Below, piece by piece: positions 27,172 through 36,398 of a DNA stretch of 64,000 bases. This DNA comes from Alphaproteobacteria bacterium (GTDB lineage: Bacteria; Pseudomonadota; Alphaproteobacteria; UBA7985; JAUIBT01), in NCBI GenBank assembly GCA_030428255.1, contig JAUIBT010000010.1:48374-112373 (forward strand). The letters run 5' to 3'. The position numbers and the translations under genes are program-made. The notes beneath the pieces are model-generated. The model was not told the origin of the DNA. It saw only the letters and a program-made list of their open reading frames with translations, and did not search any database. Positions within the stretch are counted from its first letter, which is position 1; each line of letters starts with the position of its first letter.

Positions 27172-28128
27172 CTAGGCCGCTTGCGCAGGCCCTTCAAAGG
27201 CACTCAAGTAAGCCAGCAAGCTGGTCTCAAGCGCGTCCAAATTATAGCCCCCTTCTTGGCAAGACAGAATGCCAGGAGTGCCCAGTTCCTCGCCCAAGGT
27301 GCGGATTGCCTGCCCCCACCATGCGAAATCTTCTTCAACCAACATGAGGCCCGCCAGCGGATCATCGCGGTGAGCGTCAAAACCGGCCGACACCACCAAA
27401 AATTGCGGTGAAAAGGCGTGCAGAGCCTCGAAGCCGCGCTCCCAGGCGCTGCGGAAACTGGCTCCACGACAGCCTTCGTCCAGCGGCAAGTTGAGGATCT
27501 GGCCGTGCGCGCCCTGTTCTTGAGCGCTGCCCGTACCGGGATAGAGAGGCATTTGATGGCTGGAGATCAGCATAAGGTCGGGCTGGTCCCAAAAGCAGGC
27601 TTGGGTCCCGTTGCCGTGATGCACATCGAAATCCAGCACCGCGACGCGCTGGAAGCCGTGGCGTTGTTGGGCATAGTGCGCGGCCAAGGCGGCGGTGGAA
27701 AACAGGCAAAACCCCATGGCGCGGTGGGGTTCGGCGTGGTGGCCTGGCGGGCGGGCGGCCAAATAAGCATGATGGCTCTGCCCCGCCACCAAGGCATCAA
27801 CGGCTTGCTGGGCTCCAGCGACAGCGCGCAAGGCGGCTGGCAGGCTTTGCGCGACAATATGGGTGTCTGCGTCCAAAGAGATGCGTTTGCCGGGCTGGCT
27901 GGCGACCTGCTGGTGCGCGGCCTTCAGGCTCTCCAGATAGGCGGGGGTGTGCAGGCCCTCAATGGCAGCCCACAAAGCGGCCTCATCGTAGTCTGCGATC
28001 AGGCGTTCGTCGCAGCCCGCGACCTGCTGCCAGCCCTTGCGCATGGCCTGGGCGCGTGCGCGCTGTTCTGGGTGGCCGGGACCTGGATCATGTCCGGCGA
28101 AATCAGTGTGGCTAAAGACCAGGCTCAT
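27172..28128 (-). CDS. Histone-deacetylase-family amidohydrolase
   Basis: This 318-aa zinc amidohydrolase has ARPPGHHAEPHRAMGFCLFS (catalytic His pair), VLDFDVHHGNGTQ (Asp and His zinc ligands) and SAGFDAHRDDPL (Asp ligand). Bacterial members deacetylate acetylpolyamines or acetylated proteins; the substrate is not determined here. Its ATG overlaps the stop of the TusA-like gene as ATGA (28125-28128). Confidence 0.92.
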   Translation of the reverse strand: MSLVFSHTDFAGHDPGPGHPEQRARAQAMRKGWQQVAGCDERLIADYDEAALWAAIEGLHTPAYLESLKAAHQQVASQPGKRISLDADTHIVAQSLPAALRAVAGAQQAVDALVAGQSHHAYLAARPPGHHAEPHRAMGFCLFSTAALAAHYAQQRHGFQRVAVLDFDVHHGNGTQACFWDQPDLMLISSHQMPLYPGTGSAQEQGAHGQILNLPLDEGCRGASFRSAWERGFEALHAFSPQFLVVSAGFDAHRDDPLAGLMLVEEDFAWWGQAIRTLGEELGTPGILSCQEGGYNLDALETSLLAYLSAFEGPAQAA

Positions 28129-28355
28129 GCGCGTTTCTCAATCAAGAATTCATAAGGAGTTTGGCTGATTTGCATGGCCAGCAGAACGTGACCCGAAGTG
28201 TCGCAAAAGGCCTGCATATCGTGCGGGGATTTGGGATCGTTGGCCAAGACCCGTAACACCTGCCCCGCTTCCAATGCTTTCAGAGCCTTGCGCGCTTTCA
28301 GAACGGGCAGAGGGCATTTGAGGTCGATGGCGTCCAACTCAGCATGCGCTTGCAT
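28125..28355 (-). CDS. TusA/SirA-like sulfurtransferase
   Basis: This 76-aa protein has the family motif CPLPVLKARKAL with its catalytic Cys, near residue 14, and the LRVLANDPKSPHDMQAFC core. Such proteins carry persulfide sulfur for tRNA thiolation or cofactor synthesis. It is translationally coupled to the deacetylase-family gene downstream. Confidence 0.9.
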   Translation of the reverse strand: MQAHAELDAIDLKCPLPVLKARKALKALEAGQVLRVLANDPKSPHDMQAFCDTSGHVLLAMQISQTPYEFLIEKRA

Positions 28356-28527
28356 AAGGCGATCTCCGGCGGGCTTGCGGTCGCCAAGAACTTGTGCTTG
28401 ATCCGACGCGGGCCATTGTCAGGGTGAGGGTCTTGGCTCATATATGGGACAAAGCCCGGTTCAGGTCAAAGGCAGAGACTGCTTAGTGCTCGCCGCCTGC
28501 CCACACTGTTGAACGAGAGCCCACGCC

Positions 28528-29532
28528 ATGAGCGGATGCCCATTTCACGACGGCGCGCAAGCCAACCCGGCTGCGCCCCTGCACGACCGATCCTCCAACA
28601 GCGAGCCGGCAACCCAAGCCCCAGGTGCTACCCAAGCCCCAGGTGCTACCCAAGCCCCAGGTGCTACCCAAGCCCCAGGTGCTACCCAAGCCCCAGGCGC
28701 AGCTAAGGCCGACACAAGAGCCGCCGCCCCGCAAAGCGAGACGCAGAACGAGTTGGCCTGCCCAGTCTCCCACCGTCATAGATCTGAAGAAACACACCGC
28801 CCGATTGCGGTGGTGACGGGGGCCAGCCAGGGCATCGGCCATGCCATCGTGCGCAAATTCTACGATCACGGGTGGAAGGTCTACACCCTGGCGCGCACCC
28901 CCTTTTCCAGCGTCTGCCCTTGGGCCGAGGGCATGACCCAACACATTTCGGTTGATCTGTCCGATGAAGCATCAGTGCGCATCGCGGTTGATGTCCTCAA
29001 GGAGCAACTGGGCGACCGACCGCTGAACGCCCTGGTCAACAACGCCGGCATCTCGCCCAAGAACGAGCAGGGCCTGCGCTTGGACGCGACCGAAACCGAT
29101 CTGTCCACCTATGAGCGTGTGATGATGGTCAACGTCTTTGCCCCGCTGTTGCTGACCCGTGGCTTGCTTGAGCCCTTGCAACAAGGCAAGGGCGCGGTGG
29201 TCAATGTCTCGTCGATTGCCGGATCGCGGATTCACCCCTTCGCGGGTGCGGCCTACGCCATGTCGAAGTCGGCCCTGTCGGCCATGACCCGCGAGCTGGC
29301 CTTTGAGCTGGGCCGAAAGGGCGTGCGGGTCAACTCGGTCGCTCCCGGCGAGATTGAGACCGCTATTTTGTCCGCCGGAACCGATAAGATCGTGCAAACC
29401 CAAGTGCCCATGAACCGCATCGGCAATCCCAAAGAAGTCGCGGACGTGGTGATGTTCTTGTGTTCCGAGGCCGCCTCTTACGTCAACGGCTCAGAGATCC
29501 AGATCGACGGCGGCCAGCATATCGGCTCCTAG
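28528..29532 (+). CDS. SDR oxidoreductase with repeat-containing N-terminal extension
   Basis: This 334-aa protein has a ~90-residue N-terminal extension before a complete short-chain dehydrogenase. The extension begins MSGCPFHDG, contains five TQAPGA repeats (29-58) and closes with ACPVSHRH, giving two Cys-Pro/His pairs. The enzyme domain has VVTGASQGIGHAIV, VNNAGISPKN, SSIAG, YAMSKSALSA and SVAPGEIETAIL, the pattern of 3-oxoacyl-ACP-reductase-like enzymes. Substrate unknown. The extension is not part of the SDR fold. An alternative internal start cannot be excluded, but no better ribosome site is visible. Confidence 0.82.
   Translation: MSGCPFHDGAQANPAAPLHDRSSNSEPATQAPGATQAPGATQAPGATQAPGATQAPGAAKADTRAAAPQSETQNELACPVSHRHRSEETHRPIAVVTGASQGIGHAIVRKFYDHGWKVYTLARTPFSSVCPWAEGMTQHISVDLSDEASVRIAVDVLKEQLGDRPLNALVNNAGISPKNEQGLRLDATETDLSTYERVMMVNVFAPLLLTRGLLEPLQQGKGAVVNVSSIAGSRIHPFAGAAYAMSKSALSAMTRELAFELGRKGVRVNSVAPGEIETAILSAGTDKIVQTQVPMNRIGNPKEVADVVMFLCSEAASYVNGSEIQIDGGQHIGS
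28612..28701 (+). repeat. Five 18-bp tandem repeats in the SDR extension
   Basis: The unit is acccaagccccaggtgct. Copies 1-4 are identical and the fifth differs in its last bases (ggcgca). Each unit encodes TQAPGA. Near-perfect identity indicates recent expansion. Confidence 0.97.
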
Positions 29533-29632
29533 CCCTTTGCGCCCCCAACGGCGGGGCTGACAAAACCGCCAAGGAAGGCTACAAAGCCGAGCCTGGCCCC
29601 AAAGGCCACCATTCATTTGCTTCGGAGCCGAC

Positions 29633-30616
29633 ATGAACGCCAGTCCTGCCAACAGCCTTGATCCTCTGGAATTGGCCAAGATCTCGATTGATACGCAGCT
29701 TGCAGGCGTCACCGCCCTGCGTGACAGCTTGGGCGCTGAGTTCGTGCAAGCGGTTGAGCTGCTCATGTCCGTTAAGGGCCGCGTCGTGGTGACCGGTATG
29801 GGCAAATCAGGCCACATTGGACGCAAGATCGCAGCCACCATGGCCTCAGTAGGCACGCCCGCCTTCTTTGTCCACCCAGGCGAGGCTAGCCACGGCGACC
29901 TGGGCATGATCTCTCAAGATGATGTGGTGATCGCCATCTCCAATTCCGGCGAAACCCGCGAGCTGACTGACACGCTGCGTTATTGCGCGCGCTTTTCCAT
30001 CCCGTTGATCGCCATCACCTCCAAGGCCGAATCCAGCTTGGCCGAACACGCCGAGGTCTGCCTGACCCTGCCCGCCGCCGAAGAGGCTTGCCCACTGGCC
30101 AAGGCACCCACCACCTCGACCAGCATGACCCTGGTTCTGGGCGACGCGCTGGCTTTAGTGCTGTTGCAGCTCAAGGGCTTCACGCCTGAGGACTTCGGCA
30201 ACTTCCATCCCGGCGGCAAGCTGGGCGCTCAGTTGCTGCGTGTGCAGCAGATCATCGACAAGACCGTTGGTCCGCTGCCCTTGGCGGTCGAGAGCACGCG
30301 CCTGCACGACCTCATGTTGACCATGACCAGCGGGCGCAAAGGCTGCGTCGGCATCTTGGACCAAGACGGCCATTTGATCGGCATTGTGACCGACGGCGAC
30401 CTGCGTCGCGCCTTCCAGCAGAGCCCCGATCTGGAGCGCCCCGCGTCCGAGCTTATGAGCTTGTCGCCTAAGACCATCGGCGGGCAAGACCTGGCCGCTG
30501 ACGCCTTGGCTGAAATGCAGCGCAATAAGATCTCGGTCTTGTTCGTTGTCGATGAGGCCCGCCAGCCGGTTGGTATCGTCCACTTGCAAGACTTGATGCA
30601 ATTTGAAGTCGTCTAA
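29633..30616 (+). CDS. kdsD: Arabinose-5-phosphate isomerase
   Basis: This 327-aa protein of the KpsF/GutQ type has an N-terminal SIS sugar-isomerase domain (VVVTGMGKSGHIGRKIAAT, SHGDLGMI, SNSGETREL, TSTSMTLVLGDALA) and two C-terminal CBS domains (from ~210; GIVTDGDLRR). It converts ribulose-5-phosphate to arabinose-5-phosphate, the precursor of KDO in lipopolysaccharide. No kdsA, kdsC or lpt genes are adjacent here. Length matches the family. Confidence 0.93.
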   Translation: MNASPANSLDPLELAKISIDTQLAGVTALRDSLGAEFVQAVELLMSVKGRVVVTGMGKSGHIGRKIAATMASVGTPAFFVHPGEASHGDLGMISQDDVVIAISNSGETRELTDTLRYCARFSIPLIAITSKAESSLAEHAEVCLTLPAAEEACPLAKAPTTSTSMTLVLGDALALVLLQLKGFTPEDFGNFHPGGKLGAQLLRVQQIIDKTVGPLPLAVESTRLHDLMLTMTSGRKGCVGILDQDGHLIGIVTDGDLRRAFQQSPDLERPASELMSLSPKTIGGQDLAADALAEMQRNKISVLFVVDEARQPVGIVHLQDLMQFEVV

Positions 30617-30937
30617 ATTCTCTCCCCGAGCGTGGGGAGCAAGCGGAGGGCGAAACTCAGCAGCTTGGACCACCACGCGCGCTCGGCCTTGGGCTTGGTC
30701 AGCTTGCTCATGGGATTTGCCATAAAGATCGAAACCGAAGGGCCGTTGAAGCCCTGAGGCTCTGGGCAAAAATCGCGAAATTGCGGATTGGTATTCTTCT
30801 TGAGGTGGTGTAAAACCACCCCTCACAGCAGCGCCCGTGCCGCCATGCCGTTGTCGCCCGACCAAGGGCGCTTTCTCAACGTCCGGCTCCATTGGCTATC
30901 GCACCATGACCGTCGCTCAAAATATAAGGACAGATCT
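30617..30937. other. Intergenic region with two hairpins and a doubtful minus ORF
   Basis: A 321-bp spacer. It has a hairpin ctcccc/ggggag (30622-30639) directly after kdsD but no T-run, and a second ggtggt/accacc (30804-30820). A minus frame (30613-30819, 68 codons, opening MVLHHLKKN) is open and has a plausible mixed composition, but its start lies in the second hairpin and no family is recognised. It would overlap the kdsD stop. Confidence 0.45.
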
Positions 30938-31354
30938 ATGCTTCGCATCCTCAACTTCATGCCCTTGATGATCATTGTCGTTCTGATGTATTTCGTTGGC
31001 ACCTTTGCCGGCGAAGTGACCATTTGGGGCAAAGTTGCCCTAGAAATCAACATGATCTCGGGCGCGATCTGGCAGGTAACCTGGGGCACGATCTTGCTGA
31101 CGATTGGCCTGGTGGCGCTGTACATCGAGGTGTCTTTGTCCGCCCGCTCCAATGCAGCGCAGATCGTCAACCACATCTTTTCCATGGTGATTTTTGTCGT
31201 CTCGCTGGTGCTATTCTTCATCGTCCCGCAAGCGGGCACCTCTGAGTTCTTCTTGCTGATCATGATGATGTTCGTCGATGTCGTCGCCGGATTCACCATC
31301 TCGATCCGCTCTGCACGCCGCGACTTTGGCGGTGCCGACCACTTGACGCACTAA
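30938..31354 (+). CDS. Small inner-membrane protein, function unknown
   Basis: This 138-aa protein has four hydrophobic segments (~5-25, 45-66, 77-97, 101-122) and a short basic C-terminus. The ATG at 30938 is preceded by aagga at a normal distance; a longer open frame upstream is not needed. It stands between kdsD and lysK with a terminator after it. No family is recognised with confidence. Confidence 0.75.
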   Translation: MLRILNFMPLMIIVVLMYFVGTFAGEVTIWGKVALEINMISGAIWQVTWGTILLTIGLVALYIEVSLSARSNAAQIVNHIFSMVIFVVSLVLFFIVPQAGTSEFFLLIMMMFVDVVAGFTISIRSARRDFGGADHLTH

Positions 31355-31405
31355 GCCTCAGCACAATCTTTCTGGCCTTCTGGCCGGAATGGGAGCAAAA
31401 CAGCA

Positions 31406-31447
31406 AACCAGCCGACCGCGACAGCCAAACCGCTCGGCTGGTTTTTT
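31406..31447 (+). terminator. Rho-independent terminator after the small membrane-protein gene
   Basis: Stem aaccagccga/tcggctggtt (31406-31415 with 31434-31443), loop of 18 nt, followed by a run of T to 31447. Confidence 0.88.
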
Positions 31448-31514
31448 GCGACCAACGCTCACTTGAACGTGCCTTTGTGCGCCGCCTGCCCATTTAACGG
31501 AGCCCTCTGTCCCC

Positions 31515-33089
31515 ATGTCCAGCCTGTCCGACCTAGCCAAAACCGCCAAGGCTTGGCCCTTTGAAGAAGCCCGCAAACTGCTGGCCCGCACCAAAGGTCA
31601 GGTGCCAGACAAAGGCTATGTGCTGTTCGAGACCGGCTATGGTCCTTCGGGCTTGCCGCACATCGGCACCTTTGGTGAGGTGGCCCGCACCTCGATGGTT
31701 CGTCAGGCGTTTCAGGCCTTGGCCCCCGACATCCCGACCAAGCTGGTTTGCTTTTCAGACGACATGGATGGCTTTCGCAAAGTGCCGACCAATGTGCCGA
31801 ACCAAGACATGCTGGCCGGCTACATCGGCCAACCGCTAACCCGAGTGCCCGATCCCTTTGGCAAGCACCAGAGCTTTGCCCATAACAACAACGCCCGGCT
31901 CTGCGCCTTCTTGGACGAATTCGGCTTCGACTATGAGTTCGCCTCCTCGACCGACTACTACACCAGCGGCCGCTTTGACGCCGCCTTGCAGCGCATGCTT
32001 GAGGTCTATGACAAGGTCATGTCCATCATGCTGCCGACCCTGGGCGAGGAGCGCCGCGCCACCTATTCGCCCTTCCTGCCGCTGTCGCCCACCACGGGCA
32101 AAGTGCTGCAAGTACCGATGGATGAAGTGCACCCCGAACGCGGCACTATCGTTTTCACCGACGAAGATGGCCGCCAGGTCGAAACGCCCGTCACCGGCGG
32201 ACGGGTCAAGATGCAGTGGAAGCCCGATTGGGCGCTACGCTGGTACGCTTTGGGCGTGGACTACGAGATGTCCGGCAAGGACTTGATCGACAGCGTTAAG
32301 CAGGCCGCCAAAATTGTCACCGCGCTGGGAAGCCGCGCGCCCGACGGCTTTAACTACGAACTCTTCTTGGATAAAGAGGGCTCGAAAATCTCCAAATCCA
32401 AGGGCAATGGCCTGTCGATTGAAGAATGGCTGACCTACGCGCCCGCTGAGAGCTTGTCTTTGTTCATGTTCCAGAAGCCGCGCACGGCCAAGCGCCTCTA
32501 TTTTGAGATTATCCCCAAGACCATGGATGAATACCTGAGCTTTGTGGAGAAATTCCCCGGCCAGGAGCTGGACAAACAGCTTGAGAACCCCGCCTGGCAC
32601 ATCCACGGTGGCCAGCCGCCCGCGCGTGAAAACCCTCTGACGTTCTCCTTGCTGTTGAACCTGGCGGCGGTGGTGAATTCCGACGACCCGGCGGTGGTCT
32701 GGGGCTTTATTTCCAAGTACGAGCCCGGCGCGACGCCCGAAAACGCCCCGGCTTTGGATCAAATGGTGGGCTTTGCCATCCGCTATTACCAAGACTTCGT
32801 GCTGCCGACCAAGGTCTACCGCGCGCCCAGCGACCAAGAACGCGCGGCCATGGAAGCGCTTGTTCTGGCCTTCCAGGCTCTGGGTGATGAGACCGACGCC
32901 GAGACCGTTCAAACTCAGGTCTATGCGGTGGGTAAAGAGGCGGGCTTCGAGAACCTGCGCGATTGGTTCCAGGCGCTCTATCAGGTGCTGTTGGGTCAGG
33001 ACCAGGGCCCGCGCTTCGGGTCCTTCGCCGCGCTCTATGGCCTGGCTAACACCTGCAGTCTGATCCGCGAGAAGCTGGACGCGGCCTAA
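31515..33089 (+). CDS. lysK: Lysyl-tRNA synthetase, class I
   Basis: This 524-aa enzyme is the class I form typical of archaea and many alphaproteobacteria, not the class II LysS. The signature sequences are PHIGTFGEV (HIGH-type, near residue 48) and KISKSKGNG (KMSKS-type, near 290), with DDMDGFRKVP and YEMSGKDLIDS between them. It charges tRNA-Lys. It is preceded by a terminator, so it is probably transcribed from its own promoter. Length and motifs indicate a complete enzyme. Confidence 0.95.
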   Translation: MSSLSDLAKTAKAWPFEEARKLLARTKGQVPDKGYVLFETGYGPSGLPHIGTFGEVARTSMVRQAFQALAPDIPTKLVCFSDDMDGFRKVPTNVPNQDMLAGYIGQPLTRVPDPFGKHQSFAHNNNARLCAFLDEFGFDYEFASSTDYYTSGRFDAALQRMLEVYDKVMSIMLPTLGEERRATYSPFLPLSPTTGKVLQVPMDEVHPERGTIVFTDEDGRQVETPVTGGRVKMQWKPDWALRWYALGVDYEMSGKDLIDSVKQAAKIVTALGSRAPDGFNYELFLDKEGSKISKSKGNGLSIEEWLTYAPAESLSLFMFQKPRTAKRLYFEIIPKTMDEYLSFVEKFPGQELDKQLENPAWHIHGGQPPARENPLTFSLLLNLAAVVNSDDPAVVWGFISKYEPGATPENAPALDQMVGFAIRYYQDFVLPTKVYRAPSDQERAAMEALVLAFQALGDETDAETVQTQVYAVGKEAGFENLRDWFQALYQVLLGQDQGPRFGSFAALYGLANTCSLIREKLDAA

Positions 33090-33167
33090 CCTTGTCAGGC
33101 GGCATAAAGCAAGGCATGCTGACAGGCTCTGGTTGATCCTTCGGTCAGCCTATTGATGGAGGCAGCA

Positions 33168-33503
33168 GTGAACTACCCTGATTTCATAATGAATTTCCCG
33201 GCACTTGATGTGCCGTTTGACGAGTCGGTGGTGCAAACTCGGGCGGTGCGTTCCGATCAGGGAATGGTGATTTTCTTCACCTTCCTGCAAGACTTCGTTC
33301 TGCCGCCCCACGCACACAAGGGCCAGTGGGGCATATTGGTGCACGGGGCCATCGACATCACGATTGGCGGCGTTACCAAATCCTGCAAGCCCGGCGATTC
33401 ATGGGACATTCCCACCGGCGTCGAGCATGGCGCTGTCATCAAGGCGGGCTCATTGATAATCGACGTGTTCGAGGAGCCAGACCGCTACCCGCTCAAGAGC
33501 TAG
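33168..33503 (+). CDS. Cupin-domain protein
   Basis: This 111-aa single-domain cupin has the two metal-site motifs LPPHAHKGQWGILVHG and PGDSWDIPTGVEHGA. The GTG at 33168 is chosen because ggagg stands 5 nt upstream; the ATG at 33156 overlaps that site. Function unknown: small cupins of this kind may bind sugars or act as dioxygenase-like folds. It converges with the next gene, sharing the ctag at 33500-33503. Confidence 0.8.
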   Translation: MNYPDFIMNFPALDVPFDESVVQTRAVRSDQGMVIFFTFLQDFVLPPHAHKGQWGILVHGAIDITIGGVTKSCKPGDSWDIPTGVEHGAVIKAGSLIIDVFEEPDRYPLKS

Positions 33504-34063
33504 TGCCAAAAATGTAGCAGGGGCAGCACGACATAGGCTAAGGCCGCAATAGCCAGCAGCCCGCGCAGCCACCAGCTCTTATAATGACGCATGAGCAGCA
33601 GGCTTAAGGTCAGGCCCATAACGGCCTCGACCGGGCGCCACCAGCCTGCATGGTGGCGCGTGTCCCAATAAGAAATCGGGCTGACAAAGCGGAAGTCACT
33701 GAAGGGATAAAAGTGCATGTGACCGTCGTTGTGATGCAAGGCCAGATCGGTGAAACAATGCAGCAGCGCGGCCGCAGCAAAGGCCCAAATCCAGGGCCGC
33801 TTCAGTGCCAAGCCCAGCAGCAAGATCGCCGCAAATATCGGAATAGAATTGACCCAGCCCATGGGGGTTTGCAGGCCGTCGCGCCAATAATAGTCGCGCC
33901 ACATCTCATGACGGCTCCAGCCCTGAAGCCGCGAAACCACCACAAAGATATACATGGGCAGATCCGGCAGCGCGGCACCGATCAAGGCCGCCTGCGGCAG
34001 CCCGCGCCCTTTGAAACGCAGCGCCAGGCTTGAGCCCATCAGCAGGTGGGTTTGTGTCATCAT
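33500..34063 (-). CDS. Membrane protein with YdjM-like (DUF457) His/Asp motif
   Basis: This 187-aa protein opens TQTHLLMGSSL, then ALIGAALPDLPMY, about four to five membrane helices and a histidine-rich loop HCFTDLALHHNDGHMHFYPF. The His/Asp pattern resembles membrane-bound metal-dependent hydrolases of the YdjM/DUF457 type, whose activity is not well established. Two adjacent ATGs (34063, 34060) are possible starts. Confidence 0.68.
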   Translation of the reverse strand: MMTQTHLLMGSSLALRFKGRGLPQAALIGAALPDLPMYIFVVVSRLQGWSRHEMWRDYYWRDGLQTPMGWVNSIPIFAAILLLGLALKRPWIWAFAAAALLHCFTDLALHHNDGHMHFYPFSDFRFVSPISYWDTRHHAGWWRPVEAVMGLTLSLLLMRHYKSWWLRGLLAIAALAYVVLPLLHFWH

Positions 34064-34255
34064 AGGCGGCCCCCTTTGGTCTTTGGCGGTCAGTCTAGCG
34101 ACAAACCTGGCGCGCGCTGCGCACGTTGTCGTGAAGTCGCGCGCAGCCCCTGCCCCGGCGCGCTTGGCGGTTGTACTCGCCCCGCGCCCGCATTAGAGTG
34201 CGCCGCCTGAACCCGCGCATCGCACGGCGCTTCCTCGTCTTTCGGAGACAGCAGC

Positions 34256-35614
34256 ATGACCTTGGATCCCATCCACATTATCGGCGGCGGCATGGCCGGC
34301 AGCGAGGCCGCCTGGCAGTGCATTCAGCAAGGCGTGCCAGTGGTGCTGCACGAGATGCGACCGACGGTCAAGACCTTCGCCCACACGGGCCAGGACCTGG
34401 CCGAGTTGGTCTGCTCCAACTCATTTCGTTCCGACGACGCCACGGCCAGCGCGGTCGGCCTGCTGCACGAAGAAATGCGGCGCTGCAACTCCCTGATCTT
34501 GGCCAAGGGCGATGCCCACCGCCTGCCCGCTGGGGGCGCGCTGGCGGTGGACCGTGACGCTTTTTCTCAAGCCGTGACGCAGACGCTGACCTCCCACCCC
34601 TTAGTGACGCTGGCGCGCGAGGAGATCACCGATCTGAACCAAATCGACAGCGACAACGTGATCGTGGCCACCGGCCCCTTGACCTCAGAGGCCTTGGGTC
34701 AGTCCATTTTGGCCTTGACCCAGCAAGACAGCCTGGCCTTTTTTGACGCCATCGCGCCGATTATTCACACCGATTCGATTGATTTTTCAAAGGCTTGGTT
34801 TCAGTCGCGCTATGACAAAGGCACCGGCAAGGACTATATCAACCTGCCGCTGGATCGCGAGCAATACGAGGCCTTCATCGACGACTTGCTAGCCTATCCC
34901 AAGACCGAGTTCAAGGATTGGGAAAAAGACACGCCCTATTTCGAAGGCTGCCTGCCGATCGAGGTTATGGCCGAACGTGGGCGCGAAACGTTGCGCTTTG
35001 GCCCCATGAAGCCCGTGGGGCTCACCAACCCACACAACCCTGAGGTCAAGCCCTACGCCGTGGTGCAGTTGCGCCAAGACAACGCGCTTGGCACCTTGTT
35101 CAATATGGTCGGCTTTCAGACCAAGCTCAAATACGGCGCGCAAGCCGAGGTGTTCCGCAAAATCCCGGGGCTTGAAGGTGCCGAGTTCGCGCGTCTGGGC
35201 GGCATTCACCGCAACACCTTCATCAACTCGCCGCGCCTTCTGGACCCCGAGCTGCGGCTAAAGAATGATCCGCGCATTCGTTTTGCAGGCCAAGTTACAG
35301 GCGTTGAAGGCTATGTCGAAAGCGCGGCATGCGGGCTGATGGCCGGGCGCTTTGCCGTCGCCCAGCGCCTTGGGCTCGATTGGCGCCGCCCGCCTGCCAC
35401 CTCTGCTTTGGGCGCTTTACTGGATCACGTGACCATCAACGCCGATCAGGACAGCTTTCAGCCGATGAATATCAACTTCGGTCTGATGCCCGACATCACC
35501 AACGACCCGGATTTTCCGCCGCCCAAAGGCAAGCGCAAACTCAAGGGCGCGGACCGCAAGGCCGCCTATTGCCAGCGCGCGTTGCGCGATCTGGACGCTT
35601 GGTTGGCGCTCTAG
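34256..35614 (+). CDS. trmFO: Methylenetetrahydrofolate-tRNA-(uracil-5-)-methyltransferase
   Basis: This 452-aa FAD enzyme makes ribothymidine at position 54 of tRNA using methylene-THF. It shows [14 protein letters not shown] at the N-terminus, [22 protein letters not shown] (with the conserved Cys), [14 protein letters not shown] and [12 protein letters not shown], and ends with the NFGLMPD segment of the family. It replaces TrmA, as in Firmicutes and many alphaproteobacteria. It converges with the phage-like cluster. Confidence 0.96.
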   Translation: MTLDPIHIIGGGMAGSEAAWQCIQQGVPVVLHEMRPTVKTFAHTGQDLAELVCSNSFRSDDATASAVGLLHEEMRRCNSLILAKGDAHRLPAGGALAVDRDAFSQAVTQTLTSHPLVTLAREEITDLNQIDSDNVIVATGPLTSEALGQSILALTQQDSLAFFDAIAPIIHTDSIDFSKAWFQSRYDKGTGKDYINLPLDREQYEAFIDDLLAYPKTEFKDWEKDTPYFEGCLPIEVMAERGRETLRFGPMKPVGLTNPHNPEVKPYAVVQLRQDNALGTLFNMVGFQTKLKYGAQAEVFRKIPGLEGAEFARLGGIHRNTFINSPRLLDPELRLKNDPRIRFAGQVTGVEGYVESAACGLMAGRFAVAQRLGLDWRRPPATSALGALLDHVTINADQDSFQPMNINFGLMPDITNDPDFPPPKGKRKLKGADRKAAYCQRALRDLDAWLAL

Positions 35615-35636
35615 CAAGCCCGGCAACCGCTGACAC

Positions 35637-35668
35637 AAAAAAAGCCCCACGACACGCGGCCGTGGGGC
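35637..35668 (-). terminator. Terminator at the end of the phage-like cluster
   Basis: Stem gccccacg/cgtggggc (35644-35651 with 35661-35668). Read on the minus strand it is followed by seven T (35643-35637), just beyond the last structural gene. It may also affect convergent trmFO transcription. Confidence 0.88.
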
Positions 35669-35703
35669 AGTTAAACCACCGGGGAGGAAAGCGATGGTTT
35701 GTG

Positions 35704-36336
35704 TTAAGAAAAGAAGCTCAATACGCCACGCAAGAGACCGAAACGGCGGCGGCGGCGGTTGTTGCGACTTTGCTCGGCATAGCTGGAGGACAGCATGCGT
35801 TGTTGATGGTTCAGGTCAGACAGACCGGTAGAAAAGCGCTGGTCAGCATTGGATACCGCGTTCTGATAATCGAAATTGGCGGTCTCCAGCAGGCTGTCGC
35901 GGCTCCGTTCCGCCGCTCGTTGATGCTCGGTCTTGTAGGTCGAGACCTCGCGATCCAGGCTGCGGCGCGTGTCATAGAGCGTGTCCAGGCGCGACCCGCT
36001 TGCTCGCAGGCCTGAACGGGCACGGCGAGCGCGGAAATCGCCCAAAGCCGCGCGTGCCTGACGGCGCTTTTCTTCCATCGCAACCGACAGCTTGCGCAGT
36101 TCTTCGTCGTACTTGTCGCCGACCTGTTGGATGCGAAATTTATGCTCCTTCTTGCTTTCCGACTTGGCCTGATCGCGCGCCAGGGCCAAGGAGTTGCGGT
36201 TGAAGGACAGGTTCTGTGCCCCTGTGATGTAGTTAAATTTAGCCGCTCTTTGGGCGTCGATTGCAGGCCGCACAAAGCTGTTGTAGGCCGAAAAGCCCGT
36301 TGCCAGAGTAGCAAGGGCGGTTCCAACGGAACACAT
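35704..36336 (-). CDS. Podovirus internal virion protein B-like (gp14-like)
   Basis: This 210-aa protein has a short N-terminal hydrophobic stretch (MCSVGTALATLATGFSAYNS) followed by a long Arg/Gln/Ala-rich coiled coil and a basic C-terminus (RNNRRRRRFG). Size, composition and position after the tail-tube B gene fit gp14-type ejection proteins of T7-like phages; sequence similarity is not strong enough to be certain. ATG with aggag upstream. It is the last gene before the terminator; T7-like gp15 and gp16 counterparts do not follow. Confidence 0.62.
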   Translation of the reverse strand: MCSVGTALATLATGFSAYNSFVRPAIDAQRAAKFNYITGAQNLSFNRNSLALARDQAKSESKKEHKFRIQQVGDKYDEELRKLSVAMEEKRRQARAALGDFRARRARSGLRASGSRLDTLYDTRRSLDREVSTYKTEHQRAAERSRDSLLETANFDYQNAVSNADQRFSTGLSDLNHQQRMLSSSYAEQSRNNRRRRRFGLLRGVLSFFS

Positions 36337-36398
36337 ATGTGGTTCTCCTTTTGATCAGGAAGGGTCAGGGGGGAAAGGGTCAGGAAAAAGGCCGCGCC

